Shown piece by piece: positions 8,692 to 17,730 of a stretch of DNA of 64,000 bases; the stretch's first letter is position 1, and every line of letters starts with the position of its first letter. The notes under the pieces were generated by a model that was given only the letters and a program-made list of their open reading frames with translations, was not told the origin of the DNA and ran no database searches. This DNA comes from Sphingorhabdus wooponensis (GTDB taxonomy: Bacteria > Pseudomonadota > Alphaproteobacteria > Sphingomonadales > Sphingomonadaceae): contig NZ_RWJI01000001.1 in the NCBI RefSeq assembly GCF_003933235.1, forward strand, positions 1,246,001 through 1,310,000, read 5' to 3'. Both the position numbers and the translations under genes were made by a program.

Positions 8692-9539
8692 GCCCTTGAG
8701 AGGATCGACAGCGCCGCTTTCAAATGCGGCGCGTCGATCATTTTTCCGTCCAGTTGCAACACGCCTGCGCCCGGATTGGCCGCGAACGCATCAACGATGG
8801 ATTGGGCATGCGCAAGCTGCGCTGACGAAGGCGTAAAGCCTGCGTTGATGGTGGCAACCTGCGACGGGTGAATGGCAAGCATGCCGGTGAAACCATCGCG
8901 TGCCGCTCGGCCGACATAGGACGCCAGCGCCGCCGCATCGTTGATGCTCGGGAAAACAGTATCAATGGCAGCCACGCCCGCAGCATGAGCCGCAAACAGC
9001 GTGAGCGACCGCACCATTTCATATGGCGCCGTGTAGCGGCCATCAGCTTCACGCGAGGCCGAAGCCCCGACCGCTGCGGGCAAATCCTCCGCCCCCCAGC
9101 TGACGCCAAGCAGATAATGTTTCACCTCCCGCAAGGTGCCTAGGTCAAACACCGCGCCAGGCGTTTCGGTCGCAATGGGTAAGATCAGCGGTGCCTCGCC
9201 GTCCTGACTATCGGCGACGGCAGCCGCTTCTGAGCGCAACCAATGGACCGAACGCGCGCCTTCCGCCTTCGGCAAAACAATAGCATCTGGAACATAAGGC
9301 AGAACCGATGCGAGATCGTCATGGGTAAGATGGCTGTCCTGCGGATTAACGCGGATAAAAACCGGAACCGGCCGATCACCCGACAGATACTCCGCGACAG
9401 CTTCGCGTGCCGCCGCCTTACGATCAAGCGCAACCGAGTCCTCAAGATCAATGATGATCGCATCGGCACCACTAGCGGCAGCCTTGGCAAATCGGTCAGG
9501 CCGGTCACCCGGGACGAAAAGAAGGGAACGCAGTTTCAT
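8688..9539 (-). CDS. HpcH/HpaI-family CoA-ester lyase (CitE-like)
   Basis: 283-residue TIM-barrel lyase of the CitE / malyl-CoA lyase group, which cleaves or forms C-C bonds in beta-hydroxyacyl-CoA substrates using Mg2+. Seen: [17 protein letters not shown] at the N-terminus, [10 protein letters not shown] (metal-binding acidic residues), FIRVNP, the [13 protein letters not shown] strand with its conserved Glu, and [14 protein letters not shown] near the C-terminus. It is the last gene of the MCC cluster, 36 bases after the MaoC-type hydratase. By position it could replace HMG-CoA lyase or act on a C5 dicarboxylyl-CoA. The exact substrate is not readable from the sequence. Confidence 0.85.
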   Translation of the reverse strand: MKLRSLLFVPGDRPDRFAKAAASGADAIIIDLEDSVALDRKAAAREAVAEYLSGDRPVPVFIRVNPQDSHLTHDDLASVLPYVPDAIVLPKAEGARSVHWLRSEAAAVADSQDGEAPLILPIATETPGAVFDLGTLREVKHYLLGVSWGAEDLPAAVGASASREADGRYTAPYEMVRSLTLFAAHAAGVAAIDTVFPSINDAAALASYVGRAARDGFTGMLAIHPSQVATINAGFTPSSAQLAHAQSIVDAFAANPGAGVLQLDGKMIDAPHLKAALSILSRA

Positions 9540-9575
9540 GCCGTCATTATGCCCTGCACCGGACCTTATGGCAAT

Positions 9576-10022
9576 CTATGCCTTTTTCAGCAAAGCGGCG
9601 CGTTCCGTTTGGCAAACAAGTTCGTCACGTTGATTGAGACATCGGTGCAGGAACGTCACAACACCGGCATCGGGTCGCGACTTACTCTCCTTAAGCGCAA
9701 TGACTTCGGTTTCGGCGCGCAGTGTATCACCGATGAACACGGGCTTGGGCATCACCAATTTATCATAGCCCAGATTGGCCACCAACGTGCCGAGCGTGGT
9801 ATCCCCCACCGACAGTCCTACCATCAGCGCGAAGGTGAAGGTGCCGTTGACGAGGATTTGCCCAAACTCGCTGGCTTTGGCTGCCTCCGCATCAATGTGC
9901 AGCGGTTGCGGGTTATGCGTCATGACCGAAAACAGCAAATTGTCCGTCTCGGTCACCGTGCGGCGAATTTCGTGGGCGATTGTATCGCCGATGTGCCATT
10001 CGTTGAAATATTTGCCTGCCAT
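9576..10022 (-). CDS. MaoC-family hot-dog hydratase
   Basis: 148 residues beginning [21 protein letters not shown], with the hydratase-2 type active-site segment THNPQPLHIDAEAA (Asp/His) near residues 43-56 and FGQILVNGTFTFALMVGLS. Single hot-dog MaoC proteins hydrate enoyl-CoA double bonds. A close pattern is mesaconyl-CoA hydratase. The ATG overlaps the mccA stop by one base (TAATG), so it is translated with the carboxylase. In the MCC context the natural substrate would be 3-methylglutaconyl-CoA, normally handled by a crotonase-type enzyme, which makes this arrangement notable. The substrate assignment is inference. Confidence 0.85.
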   Translation of the reverse strand: MAGKYFNEWHIGDTIAHEIRRTVTETDNLLFSVMTHNPQPLHIDAEAAKASEFGQILVNGTFTFALMVGLSVGDTTLGTLVANLGYDKLVMPKPVFIGDTLRAETEVIALKESKSRPDAGVVTFLHRCLNQRDELVCQTERAALLKKA

Positions 10023-11890
10023 TACATTTCCACCGCTTCTATCCGCACCAACAATGCCTCGACCTGCACCTGTGCACCCGTCTCCGCATTCAACTCCGCC
10101 ACCATGCCGTCAAACGGCGCAGTTAGGCTATGTTCCATCTTCATCGCTTCGAGCGTTACCAGTTTCTGGCCTTTGGACACTGTGTCCCCCACAGCGACAT
10201 CAACCGCGATGATCCGGCCCGGCATCGGCGATAGGATTGCACCGTCGCTTGCGGCACTATGCCCCGACCCGCGCGGATCATCCAAGACATAACGACGCGC
10301 AAAACCATCGGCAAAGGCAAGCACATCAGCAGTCGGTTCGTCGGCCTCGATTTCGTCAAACGCAACGACATATAGGTTGCCAGCGTCGTCTAAAAGGCGT
10401 GCTTCCGCACGCGGCGGTGCATTCAAACGAAAACCAACTATTGCGCTTACGGGACCATCGCCGGGGCTGGCGCACAACAACGCCGCCGCCTCGGCAAGCT
10501 CTTGCGCTTCTGGCGCGGATGGATGCACAAGATTATCGACTTCACGCGCAATCAGGCCCGTATCAATATCGCCAAGCCCGAACGCCTCCAGATCCAGCAG
10601 CCGCCCCAAAAAGCCCGCATTCGTTTTCACGGGCCAGACTTCAGTGTCGTCAATGCCGTCGCGCAAGCGGTCCATCGCCGCATCGCGCGTTTCACCCCAT
10701 GATATGAGCTTAGCGACCATCGGATCATAATAAGGCGACACCTCGCCGCCTTGCTCTACACCTGTATCAACACGCAATTCTTCCGGAAAGGACAGATGGT
10801 CAAGCGGGCCAATGGACGGCAAAAAGCCTGTCGCTGGGTTTTCGGCATAAAGCCGCGCTTCCATCGCCCAGCCATTGATGCGCAGCGCGTCCTGCTGCAA
10901 TGGCAAGGGCTCCCCGCTCGCCACACGCAACTGCCATTCGACAAGGTCAACGCCTGTGATTTCTTCAGTCACCGGATGTTCGACCTGCAACCGCGTATTC
11001 ATTTCCATGAACCAGATGCGATCGGCGCGCAGGCCCTCAGACGCATCTGCAATGAATTCGATTGTGCCAGCACCGACATAGTCGACGGCTTTTGCCGCTT
11101 TCACCGCGACTGCGCAAAGCTGCGCACGGGTCGCTTCGTCCATGCCCGGCGCGGGGGCTTCTTCAATTACCTTCTGGTGGCGGCGTTGCAGTGAACAATC
11201 GCGTTCGAACAAATGGACGATGTTGCCATGGGTGTCGCCAAACACCTGCACCTCAATATGGCGCGGGCGCTGAATATATTTCTCAATCAGGACATGGGCG
11301 TTACCGAATGATGCGCTGGCCTCGCGCTGGCAAGAGGCGAGCGCATCGGCAAAGTCGCCAGCACTATCCACCTTGCGCATTCCCTTCCCGCCACCGCCTG
11401 CAACGGCTTTGATCAGCACGGGATAGCCAATTTCGGCGGCGCGCTGGCTAAGGAAATTTGGGTCTTGATTATCCCCCATATAGCCCGGGGTCACGGGCAC
11501 ACCCGCCTCGGCCATCAATTTTTTGGCGGCGTCCTTCAGGCCCATGGCGGTAATGCTGTCGGGGCGCGGCCCAACCCATATCAGGCCAGCGTCCATCACT
11601 GCTTGTGCGAATTCCGCATTTTCAGACAGGAAGCCATAGCCCGGATGGATCGCCTCTGCACCCGTGGCTTTGGCCGCAGCGATGATCTTTGCGCCGACCA
11701 AATAGCTCTCCCGCGCCGCAGAAGGCCCAATATGCACCGCCGCATCGGCTTCGCGCACATGCAATGCATGGGCATCCGCGTCCGAATAAACCGCTATTGT
11801 GCGTATACCCATGTCGCGCGCGGTGCGGATAATCCGGCAAGCAATCTCACCACGATTGGCAATGAGGAGGGATTGGATTATTTTACTCAC
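10022..11890 (-). CDS. mccA: Methylcrotonyl-CoA carboxylase, biotin-carrying alpha subunit
   Basis: 622 residues: biotin carboxylase domain ([17 protein letters not shown], about 8-450, with ATP-grasp glycine loop [11 protein letters not shown] and [13 protein letters not shown]), a linker/BT domain, and a C-terminal biotinyl domain with [10 protein letters not shown], where the lysine carries biotin. It carboxylates biotin with bicarbonate and ATP; the beta subunit transfers the carboxyl group to 3-methylcrotonyl-CoA in leucine catabolism. The start is GTG (11888-11890), overlapping the mccB stop (GTGA). Pairing with an MccB-type beta subunit, rather than a propionyl- or acetyl-CoA type, decides the call; geranyl-CoA carboxylase is the main alternative. 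Confidence 0.9.
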   Translation of the reverse strand: MSKIIQSLLIANRGEIACRIIRTARDMGIRTIAVYSDADAHALHVREADAAVHIGPSAARESYLVGAKIIAAAKATGAEAIHPGYGFLSENAEFAQAVMDAGLIWVGPRPDSITAMGLKDAAKKLMAEAGVPVTPGYMGDNQDPNFLSQRAAEIGYPVLIKAVAGGGGKGMRKVDSAGDFADALASCQREASASFGNAHVLIEKYIQRPRHIEVQVFGDTHGNIVHLFERDCSLQRRHQKVIEEAPAPGMDEATRAQLCAVAVKAAKAVDYVGAGTIEFIADASEGLRADRIWFMEMNTRLQVEHPVTEEITGVDLVEWQLRVASGEPLPLQQDALRINGWAMEARLYAENPATGFLPSIGPLDHLSFPEELRVDTGVEQGGEVSPYYDPMVAKLISWGETRDAAMDRLRDGIDDTEVWPVKTNAGFLGRLLDLEAFGLGDIDTGLIAREVDNLVHPSAPEAQELAEAAALLCASPGDGPVSAIVGFRLNAPPRAEARLLDDAGNLYVVAFDEIEADEPTADVLAFADGFARRYVLDDPRGSGHSAASDGAILSPMPGRIIAVDVAVGDTVSKGQKLVTLEAMKMEHSLTAPFDGMVAELNAETGAQVQVEALLVRIEAVEM

Positions 11891-13488
11891 ATTCGGAACA
11901 CCCCGAAGCGGGGCGCCTCCTGTACTGGCGCGTTGAGTGCTGCGGCGAAGGCTAGGCCCAACACATCGCGGGTTTGTGCGGGGTCAATGATGCCGTCATC
12001 CCACAAGCGCGAGGTCGCATAATATGGGTTGCCTTCATCCTCATATTTTTGGCGGATGGGCGCCTTGAAGGCTTCGGCCTCTTCCGGTGTCCAATTTTCC
12101 GCATCGCGGTGGACTGTGGCGAGGACGGAAGCGGCTTGCTCGCCGCCCATCACCGAAATTCGCGCATTGGGCCAAGTGAACAGGAAACGTGGCGAATAAG
12201 CGCGCCCACACATGCCGTAATTGCCCGCGCCAAAGCTGCCGCCGATAAGGACTGTAATCTTCGGCACGCTGGCGGTGGCGACAGCGGTGACGAGCTTCGC
12301 GCCGTGCTTGGCGATGCCTTCCGCCTCATATTTGCCGCCGACCATGAAGCCGCTGATATTCTGCAAGAACAGCAATGGGATCCGCCGTTGGCAGGCAAGT
12401 TCAATGAAATGCGCGCCTTTAACGGCGCTTTCGCTAAACAATACGCCGTTATTGGCGAGGATCGCGACCGGCATCCCCCAAATATGTGCAAAACCGCAGA
12501 CCAAGCTTGTGCCGTACAGCGCCTTAAATTCGTGAAATTCGCTGCCATCGACCAAACGCGCGATAACTTCATGGACATCATAAGGCGCACGCACATCGTC
12601 GGGGATGACGCCATAAAGCTCTTCCGCGTCGAATTTTGGCGGGCGTGGTTCTTTGAAATCGATGTCGGCTTTGTGAATTGGCCCTAAATGCGAAACGATA
12701 TCACGCACAATCGTCAGCGCATGTTCGTCATTCTCCGCCACATGATCAACCACACCGGACTTCCGGCCATGTAGATCGCCGCCGCCGAGATCCTCCGCAC
12801 TAATCTCTTCCCCCGTTGCGGCCTTCACCAACGGCGGGCCAGCGAGGAAAATCGTGCCTTGGTTACGGACGATGACGCTCTCGTCGGACATGGCGGGCAC
12901 ATAAGCCCCTCCCGCAGTGCAGCTTCCCATGACACAGGCGATTTGCGGGATGCCTTTGGCGCTCATATTGGCTTGGTTGAAGAAGATGCGCCCGAAATGG
13001 TCACGGTCAGGAAACACCTCGTCCTGATGCGGCAGGTTCGCGCCGCCGCTGTCGACAAGATAGATGCATGGCAAATGGTTCGCCTCAGCGATTTCCTGCG
13101 CCCGCAAATGCTTTTTGACCGTCATCGGATAATAAGTGCCGCCTTTTACGGTCGCTTCGTTGCAGACGATCATGCACTGGCGGCCCGAAACGCGGCCGAT
13201 TCCCGTGATCAGACCTGCACCCGGAATTTCGCTATCATACAGGTCGCAGGCTGCAAGCTGGCCGATTTCTAGGAAAGGCGAACCGCTATCCAGCAGGCGT
13301 TCGACGCGCTCACGCGGCAGCAATTTCCCACGCGACGTGTGCCGCTCACGCGACTTCTCATTACCGCCCGACGCCGCTTCAGCGACTTTGGCCCATAGGG
13401 TATCGCGCAACGCCCTGTTGTGGGCACTGCGCGCCTTATACTCTTCGGAATCGGTGCTGATTTGCGTCGTTAAAGTCGGTGCTGTCAT
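11887..13488 (-). CDS. mccB: Methylcrotonyl-CoA carboxylase, carboxyltransferase beta subunit
   Basis: 533-residue carboxyltransferase with two crotonase-like halves. It shows the MCC-beta signatures [74 protein letters not shown] and [20 protein letters not shown]. It carboxylates 3-methylcrotonyl-CoA from leucine degradation. The start codon lies four bases after the ribH stop, with no Shine-Dalgarno visible before it, inside a perfect 20-bp palindrome. It is therefore probably read by coupling from ribH, or regulated at the palindrome, or both. Isovaleryl-CoA dehydrogenase is not in the window. Confidence 0.93.
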   Translation of the reverse strand: MTAPTLTTQISTDSEEYKARSAHNRALRDTLWAKVAEAASGGNEKSRERHTSRGKLLPRERVERLLDSGSPFLEIGQLAACDLYDSEIPGAGLITGIGRVSGRQCMIVCNEATVKGGTYYPMTVKKHLRAQEIAEANHLPCIYLVDSGGANLPHQDEVFPDRDHFGRIFFNQANMSAKGIPQIACVMGSCTAGGAYVPAMSDESVIVRNQGTIFLAGPPLVKAATGEEISAEDLGGGDLHGRKSGVVDHVAENDEHALTIVRDIVSHLGPIHKADIDFKEPRPPKFDAEELYGVIPDDVRAPYDVHEVIARLVDGSEFHEFKALYGTSLVCGFAHIWGMPVAILANNGVLFSESAVKGAHFIELACQRRIPLLFLQNISGFMVGGKYEAEGIAKHGAKLVTAVATASVPKITVLIGGSFGAGNYGMCGRAYSPRFLFTWPNARISVMGGEQAASVLATVHRDAENWTPEEAEAFKAPIRQKYEDEGNPYYATSRLWDDGIIDPAQTRDVLGLAFAAALNAPVQEAPRFGVFRM

Positions 13489-13506
13489 CGTTTCAATTGA
13501 AACGAT
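13487..13506. promoter_or_regulatory. Perfect 20-bp palindrome across the ribH stop and mccB start
   Basis: ATCGTTTCAATTGAAACGAT is identical to its reverse complement. It contains the mccB initiation codon's last two bases at one end and the ribH stop in its centre. A palindrome without a loop fits a dimeric repressor operator better than a terminator, and no T tract follows. Placement over a start codon would let a bound protein block the mccB operon. Confidence 0.55.
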
Positions 13507-13912
13507 TTTGCAGATTTAGCAAGGCCATGGCTGCAATGGCGGCCTCCCCGCCCTTGTCCTTTTGTTTCGGGTCAGCGCGTACGATAGCTTGCGCTTCGTT
13601 TTCAACGGTCAATATGCCGTTGCCGATTGCAATTCCGTCCATGGTTAATGCCATGATTCCGCGCGCGCTTTCGCCAGCGACGATTTCAAAATGATAGGTT
13701 TCACCTCGTATAACAACGCCAATGGCGACAAAGCCGTCATATATCTGCGCCTCTGCGGCCATCGATATGGTGCCAGGAATTTCGAGCGCACCGGGTACGG
13801 TAATGACCTCAACCTCATGCCCCTTGGCCTTCAACGCTGCCGTCGCACCTGCTACGAGCATGTCGTTCAAATGGTCATAAAACCGTGCTTCAACTATCAA
13901 AAACTTTGCCAT
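13493..13912 (-). CDS. ribH: 6,7-dimethyl-8-ribityllumazine synthase
   Basis: Condenses the butanone phosphate made by RibB with the ribitylaminouracil to give lumazine, the penultimate step of riboflavin synthesis. 139 residues with [20 protein letters not shown] at the N-terminus, [29 protein letters not shown] (containing the catalytic-region His) and [18 protein letters not shown]. Length is slightly short but normal for the alphaproteobacterial type. Its ATG overlaps the ribBX stop by one base (TAATG). The usual follower nusB is absent; mccB begins four bases after the stop instead. Confidence 0.96.
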   Translation of the reverse strand: MAKFLIVEARFYDHLNDMLVAGATAALKAKGHEVEVITVPGALEIPGTISMAAEAQIYDGFVAIGVVIRGETYHFEIVAGESARGIMALTMDGIAIGNGILTVENEAQAIVRADPKQKDKGGEAAIAAMALLNLQNRFN

Positions 13913-15213
13913 TACTCGCCTCCGGTTCCGGGAATTGGCCGTTCGCCTACAATGGAAAGGCCATAGCCTTCAAGGCCAACCAACGTGTGGTGGGTGTTGG
14001 TGAGCAATATCATGTCTTGGACACCAAGTTCGGTCAGGATTTGCGCACCGCCGCCATAATCACGCAGTTCTTCGATCTCTGGCGCCCCAGCTTGCTTGCC
14101 CTCGGCGCGCAACTGCATAAACCGAGAGACTATGCCCTTCATTGGCTTGTTAATAACCACAATCACACCTGCGCCTTCGGCAGCGATGGCCTCCATCGAA
14201 CGTGACAAAAGGCCAGAACGCTCATTTTCTTCGCCAAACACATCAACGAACATCGACATGGTGTGCATGCGCACCAATGTTGGTTTTTCTGGGTCAATGC
14301 GGCCCTTTATCAAAGCAATGGTCTCATCGCCCGTCGCCTTGTTGTAAAAGGTCATAGCGGACCAATCACCACCCCAACGGCTGTTAAACTTCATCTCCGC
14401 GCGCTTTTCGACCAAATGGTCATGCTTGCGGCGATAGGCGATCAGGTCGCGGATTGTACCCATCTTGAGGTTGTGCATACGAGCGAAGGCCACGAGGTCA
14501 TCCATCCGCGCCATTGTGCCATCGTCTTTCATGATTTCACAAATCACGCCTGACGGGTTGAGCCCGGCAAGTCGGCTTATGTCGACGGCCGCTTCGGTAT
14601 GTCCCGCGCGCACCAGCACGCCGCCATCGCGCGCGGTGAGTGGGAAGACGTGGCCGGGCGAAACAATGTCGTCAGGCCCCATAGAGGCGTCCACAGCGAC
14701 GGAAATGGTTCGCGCCCTGTCGGCAGCACTGATACCCGTGGTAACACCCTCACGGGCTTCTATGGACACCGTGAAAGCTGTTTGCATGCTTTCGCGGTTC
14801 TCGCGCGCCATCGGCGTCAGGCCAAGCTGCTCGCAACGCATTTTGGTCATCGAAAGGCAAATGAGGCCACGGCCATGCGTTGCCATGAAATTGATTGCAT
14901 CTGGCGTTGCCATTTGCGCTGGAATAATCAAATCGCCTTCATTTTCCCGGTCTTCGTCATCGACGAGAATATACATGCGGCCATTACGCGCCTCTTCAAT
15001 TATTTCTTCAATCGGCACTAGCGCAGGTGTGTCGTCGTTGGAGAACAAATAGCTTTCCAACTTACGCAGGGTTTCAGCGGTTGGGTTCCAGCCCGGCTCA
15101 TCAAGGTCGCGCAAAGTATTGGCATGAAGGCCAGCAGCGCGGGCTAGGCCGGACCGTGACAAGCCACCGTCGTTGACGAGGCTACGAAGCTTATTGATCA
15201 GTTGAGTGCTCAT
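13912..15213 (-). CDS. ribB: 3,4-dihydroxy-2-butanone-4-phosphate synthase with N-terminal HTH and degenerate RibA-like domain (RibBX type)
   Basis: 433 residues in three parts. Residues 1-58 contain an XRE-like helix-turn-helix ([20 protein letters not shown], then [12 protein letters not shown]). Residues about 68-270 are a complete RibB domain with [11 protein letters not shown] (85-95), [12 protein letters not shown] and [10 protein letters not shown], which makes the butanone phosphate from ribulose 5-phosphate. Residues about 275-433 follow the GTP cyclohydrolase II fold but lack all three zinc cysteines: the region that should read as C-x10-C-x-C is [21 protein letters not shown] cyclohydrolase activity is therefore unlikely, as in the RibBX proteins known from proteobacteria. 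The HTH suggests DNA binding, possibly at the palindromes just upstream. Confidence 0.9.
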   Translation of the reverse strand: MSTQLINKLRSLVNDGGLSRSGLARAAGLHANTLRDLDEPGWNPTAETLRKLESYLFSNDDTPALVPIEEIIEEARNGRMYILVDDEDRENEGDLIIPAQMATPDAINFMATHGRGLICLSMTKMRCEQLGLTPMARENRESMQTAFTVSIEAREGVTTGISAADRARTISVAVDASMGPDDIVSPGHVFPLTARDGGVLVRAGHTEAAVDISRLAGLNPSGVICEIMKDDGTMARMDDLVAFARMHNLKMGTIRDLIAYRRKHDHLVEKRAEMKFNSRWGGDWSAMTFYNKATGDETIALIKGRIDPEKPTLVRMHTMSMFVDVFGEENERSGLLSRSMEAIAAEGAGVIVVINKPMKGIVSRFMQLRAEGKQAGAPEIEELRDYGGGAQILTELGVQDMILLTNTHHTLVGLEGYGLSIVGERPIPGTGGE

Positions 15214-15225
15214 GATTCGTCATTT

Positions 15226-15241
15226 TCACACTCTGGTGTGA
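15226..15241. promoter_or_regulatory. Palindromic operator candidate 1 in the ribBX promoter
   Basis: TCACAC-N4-GTGTGA, perfect 6-4-6 inverted repeat 13 bases upstream of the ribBX start. On the minus strand it directly follows a TTGACA hexamer (complement of 15243-15248), filling the expected 17-base spacer. A protein bound here should block transcription. Confidence 0.55.
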
Positions 15242-15256
15242 TTGTCAAAGAGCATA

Positions 15257-15272
15257 TTCACATCAATGTGAA
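15257..15272. promoter_or_regulatory. Palindromic operator candidate 2 in the ribBX promoter
   Basis: TTCACAT-CA-ATGTGAA, perfect 7-2-7 inverted repeat. It shares the TCACA/TGTGA core with the neighbouring palindrome, and their centres are 31 bp apart (about three helical turns), so both face the same side of the DNA. The divergent DUF2855 gene begins 73 bases on the other side and may share control. Confidence 0.55.
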
Positions 15273-15345
15273 CAATTAGAAACATGGTCTTTCATTGAAT
15301 GCGCAACGAAGGGCGGTTATGCCGACGGGCAAAGGAGAAGCACAT

Positions 15346-16434
15346 ATGGCATCGACGATCTGGGTAAATAAAAGGGCGCTGACCGAAACACAGGTGCATG
15401 ACACAGCATTGTTGCCGCTCGCAGACGGCGCCGTTCGTTTACGGATCGAAAGCTTCTCGGTCACGGCAAACAACATCACTTATGCCGTGATCGGTGATAT
15501 GTTTGGCTATTGGAATTTCTTTCCAGCAGCAGGTGATTTTGGTGTCGTGCCTATGTGGGGCCATGCCATGGTCGAAGAATCGCATTGCCCCGATATTGCG
15601 GTAGGCGAGCGGGTCTATGGCTATTTACCGATGGGAACACATCTTGATGTCGTACCCGGCAAAATTAGTGCAGGCGGCTTCACGGATATGGCCGCACACC
15701 GTCAACCCATGAGCCCCATCTACAACCAATATAGCCGCCTTGCTGCCGATCCAGAACATGACGCCGAAAAAGAGGCAGAGCGCATGTTATTCGGGCCTTT
15801 ATTCAAAACCGGGTTTTTGATTGAAGCCATGCTGCGCCGCGAAGGCTGGTTTGGCGCAGAAACGCTTCTCATAACTAGCGCTTCCTCAAAGACAGCTCTT
15901 GGCCTTGCGAGCGTTGCAAAGGATTTATCGCCCAGCATAAAGCGCATAGGTCTGACCTCTAAAGGCAATGTGGACTTTGTCACGGGAACTGGCCTTTACG
16001 ACAAAGTCATATCCTATGATGACGTTGACGCCCTGCCCAAAAATGCTTCGGTATGCGTCGATTTTGCCGGCAATTCGCGCCTGCTTCGGGCAATCCACGA
16101 ACGAATGGCCAGCCATCTAGTATATAGCTGCTTGGTCGGAGCGACCCATGTTGACGCAAGGGGCCCAAATAGTGCTGGTGCAAGCGGCAGCGAGATGCCC
16201 GGACCGAAGCCCGTCCTGTTCTTCGCACCCGATCACGCCGTCGCAACTATTCAGGAACTTGGCCCTAAGGGCTTTGGCGAAGCTGTCGGCCGCAGTTGGA
16301 AAAGCTTCCTAACCGCAGCCGACGGCGTTGTGGGCATAGAAACCCTTGCAGGATTAGAGGCCGCAGCAAGCGCCTTTGTGGAAACGCTTCAAGGCCGGAC
16401 CGATCCGCAAAAGGGAATTATCATTCAGCCTTAA
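15346..16434 (+). CDS. DUF2855 family protein
   Basis: 362 residues from the ATG at 15346, chosen because AAAGGAG lies eight bases upstream; an earlier in-frame ATG at 15295 has no ribosome site. The protein looks like a divergent member of the quinone-oxidoreductase fold: N-terminal segment VRLRIESFSVTANNITYAVIGD and a central Rossmann-like part (ETLLITSASSKTALGLA). This is the DUF2855 pattern. Function is unknown; a reductase or dehydrogenase acting in catabolism is a fair guess. It is divergent from ribBX and its 3' end overlaps the convergent amidohydrolase gene by 14 bases. Confidence 0.8.
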   Translation: MASTIWVNKRALTETQVHDTALLPLADGAVRLRIESFSVTANNITYAVIGDMFGYWNFFPAAGDFGVVPMWGHAMVEESHCPDIAVGERVYGYLPMGTHLDVVPGKISAGGFTDMAAHRQPMSPIYNQYSRLAADPEHDAEKEAERMLFGPLFKTGFLIEAMLRREGWFGAETLLITSASSKTALGLASVAKDLSPSIKRIGLTSKGNVDFVTGTGLYDKVISYDDVDALPKNASVCVDFAGNSRLLRAIHERMASHLVYSCLVGATHVDARGPNSAGASGSEMPGPKPVLFFAPDHAVATIQELGPKGFGEAVGRSWKSFLTAADGVVGIETLAGLEAAASAFVETLQGRTDPQKGIIIQP

Positions 16435-17725
16435 AAACCCGCCCGTCCTTCATGACGAAACGCACCGATTTCAATGTTGTGATGTCTGCAATGGGGTCAC
16501 CTGAGACTGCGATCAAATCGGCTGCTTTACCGGGTTCAATTGAGCCAACCTCTTTTTCAACGCCCAATAAGGTCGCGGCATTCATTGTCGCGGCCTGAAT
16601 GGCGGCGCTGGCGGGCATGCCATGCTTGACCATTAATTCAAATTCGTCTGCGTTCCGGCCATGTTTGGAAACACCAGCATCTGTACCAAATGCAATTTTT
16701 ACACCGGCAGGATAGGCTTTAGCAAGGCTCTTACCGGTCACACCAATGCGCCATTGCACTTTTGCAAGAACGTCGGGCGGATAGGCATTAGGGTTTGCAG
16801 CCAATCGCTCAAGATAGCCATTTACGGTAGACAGCGTCGGCACATAATAGGCCCCCGCCGCCTTGAACAATTTAATGCTCTCTTCGGTCATCATGGTACC
16901 ATGCTCAATCGAGTCCGCGCCCGCAGCTAAGGCGATGTTGACGCCGTCGTCACCATGGGCATGCACGGCAATTTTCTTGCCATAAAGATGCGCGGTATCC
17001 ACTAACGCCTTCACCTCGTCATCGAATAATTGCCGCCCAAGTCCTGCGCCAATGCGGCTGTTTACGCCGCCTGTCGTTGCGATCTTGATGACGTCCACGC
17101 CGCGCCGGACCTGTTTACGTATTGCCTGACGGCAGCTTTCAACACCATCACACAGATTTTCCTGACCGATGCTATTATGCAGGTCTTCAGAGACGGATAA
17201 TGTCGCATCCATATGCCCGCTGGTCGTTGAGATTGAGCGGCCAGCATCGATAATCCGGGGTCCGGGAAGTTCACCCGCAGCGACCGCATCGCGCAACGCA
17301 AGCGTTGCGCCAGTGCCGTCACCCATATTGCGCACTGTGGTGAAGCCAGCCATCAACGTCTTCTTCGCATTACCCGCAGCGCGATAGGCGGCCCGTGCCG
17401 GACTGTCGGTAAAGCCCTCAATCAATGCTGCATTACCGCCAGCATCGCTATCCAGATGCACATGGCTGTCGATTAAGCCTGGGAGAACAAATTTGTCTTT
17501 CAGATCGATTTGCGTCGCGCCTGCGGGCCCCTGCTGATGGCCAGACAAAACTTCAGCGATTTTGCCGTTGCGAATAATGACAGTGGATGGCCCACGCGGT
17601 GGGGTCCCTGGCTTGTCCAATAGTTTGCCGACATGGATTACCGTAACCACGTCGCTTGATTGGGCTGCCAAGGGCATGCTCGCTAGCAAGACTGCGCCTA
17701 ATGAGACAAAAACGACTTTCTTCAT
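16421..17725 (-). CDS. Secreted metal-dependent amidohydrolase (imidazolonepropionase-like)
   Basis: 434 residues from the ATG at 17725, preceded by GGGAG at good distance. An in-frame extension to 17818 runs into the TIGR03084 gene and would hide the signal peptide MKKVVFVSLGAVLLASMPLAAQS. Metal-binding motifs are LPGLIDSHVHLD (HxH), IAVHAHGDDGVNIAL, SIEHGTMM and FGTDAGVSKHGRN (Asp), in the order expected of the amidohydrolase superfamily, with a C-terminal GSIEPGKAADLIAVSGDP. Related secreted enzymes cleave Xaa-Pro peptides, amides or lactones. Substrate unknown. It ends the five-gene run that begins with DUF1330. Confidence 0.88.
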   Translation of the reverse strand: MKKVVFVSLGAVLLASMPLAAQSSDVVTVIHVGKLLDKPGTPPRGPSTVIIRNGKIAEVLSGHQQGPAGATQIDLKDKFVLPGLIDSHVHLDSDAGGNAALIEGFTDSPARAAYRAAGNAKKTLMAGFTTVRNMGDGTGATLALRDAVAAGELPGPRIIDAGRSISTTSGHMDATLSVSEDLHNSIGQENLCDGVESCRQAIRKQVRRGVDVIKIATTGGVNSRIGAGLGRQLFDDEVKALVDTAHLYGKKIAVHAHGDDGVNIALAAGADSIEHGTMMTEESIKLFKAAGAYYVPTLSTVNGYLERLAANPNAYPPDVLAKVQWRIGVTGKSLAKAYPAGVKIAFGTDAGVSKHGRNADEFELMVKHGMPASAAIQAATMNAATLLGVEKEVGSIEPGKAADLIAVSGDPIADITTLKSVRFVMKDGRVFKAE

Positions 17726-17730
17726 GCTAT

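Noticed and set aside
15214-15345. FMN riboswitch upstream of ribBX
   Set aside because: The conserved RFN segments are absent and the gap is filled by DNA palindromes. Only 132 bases are available.
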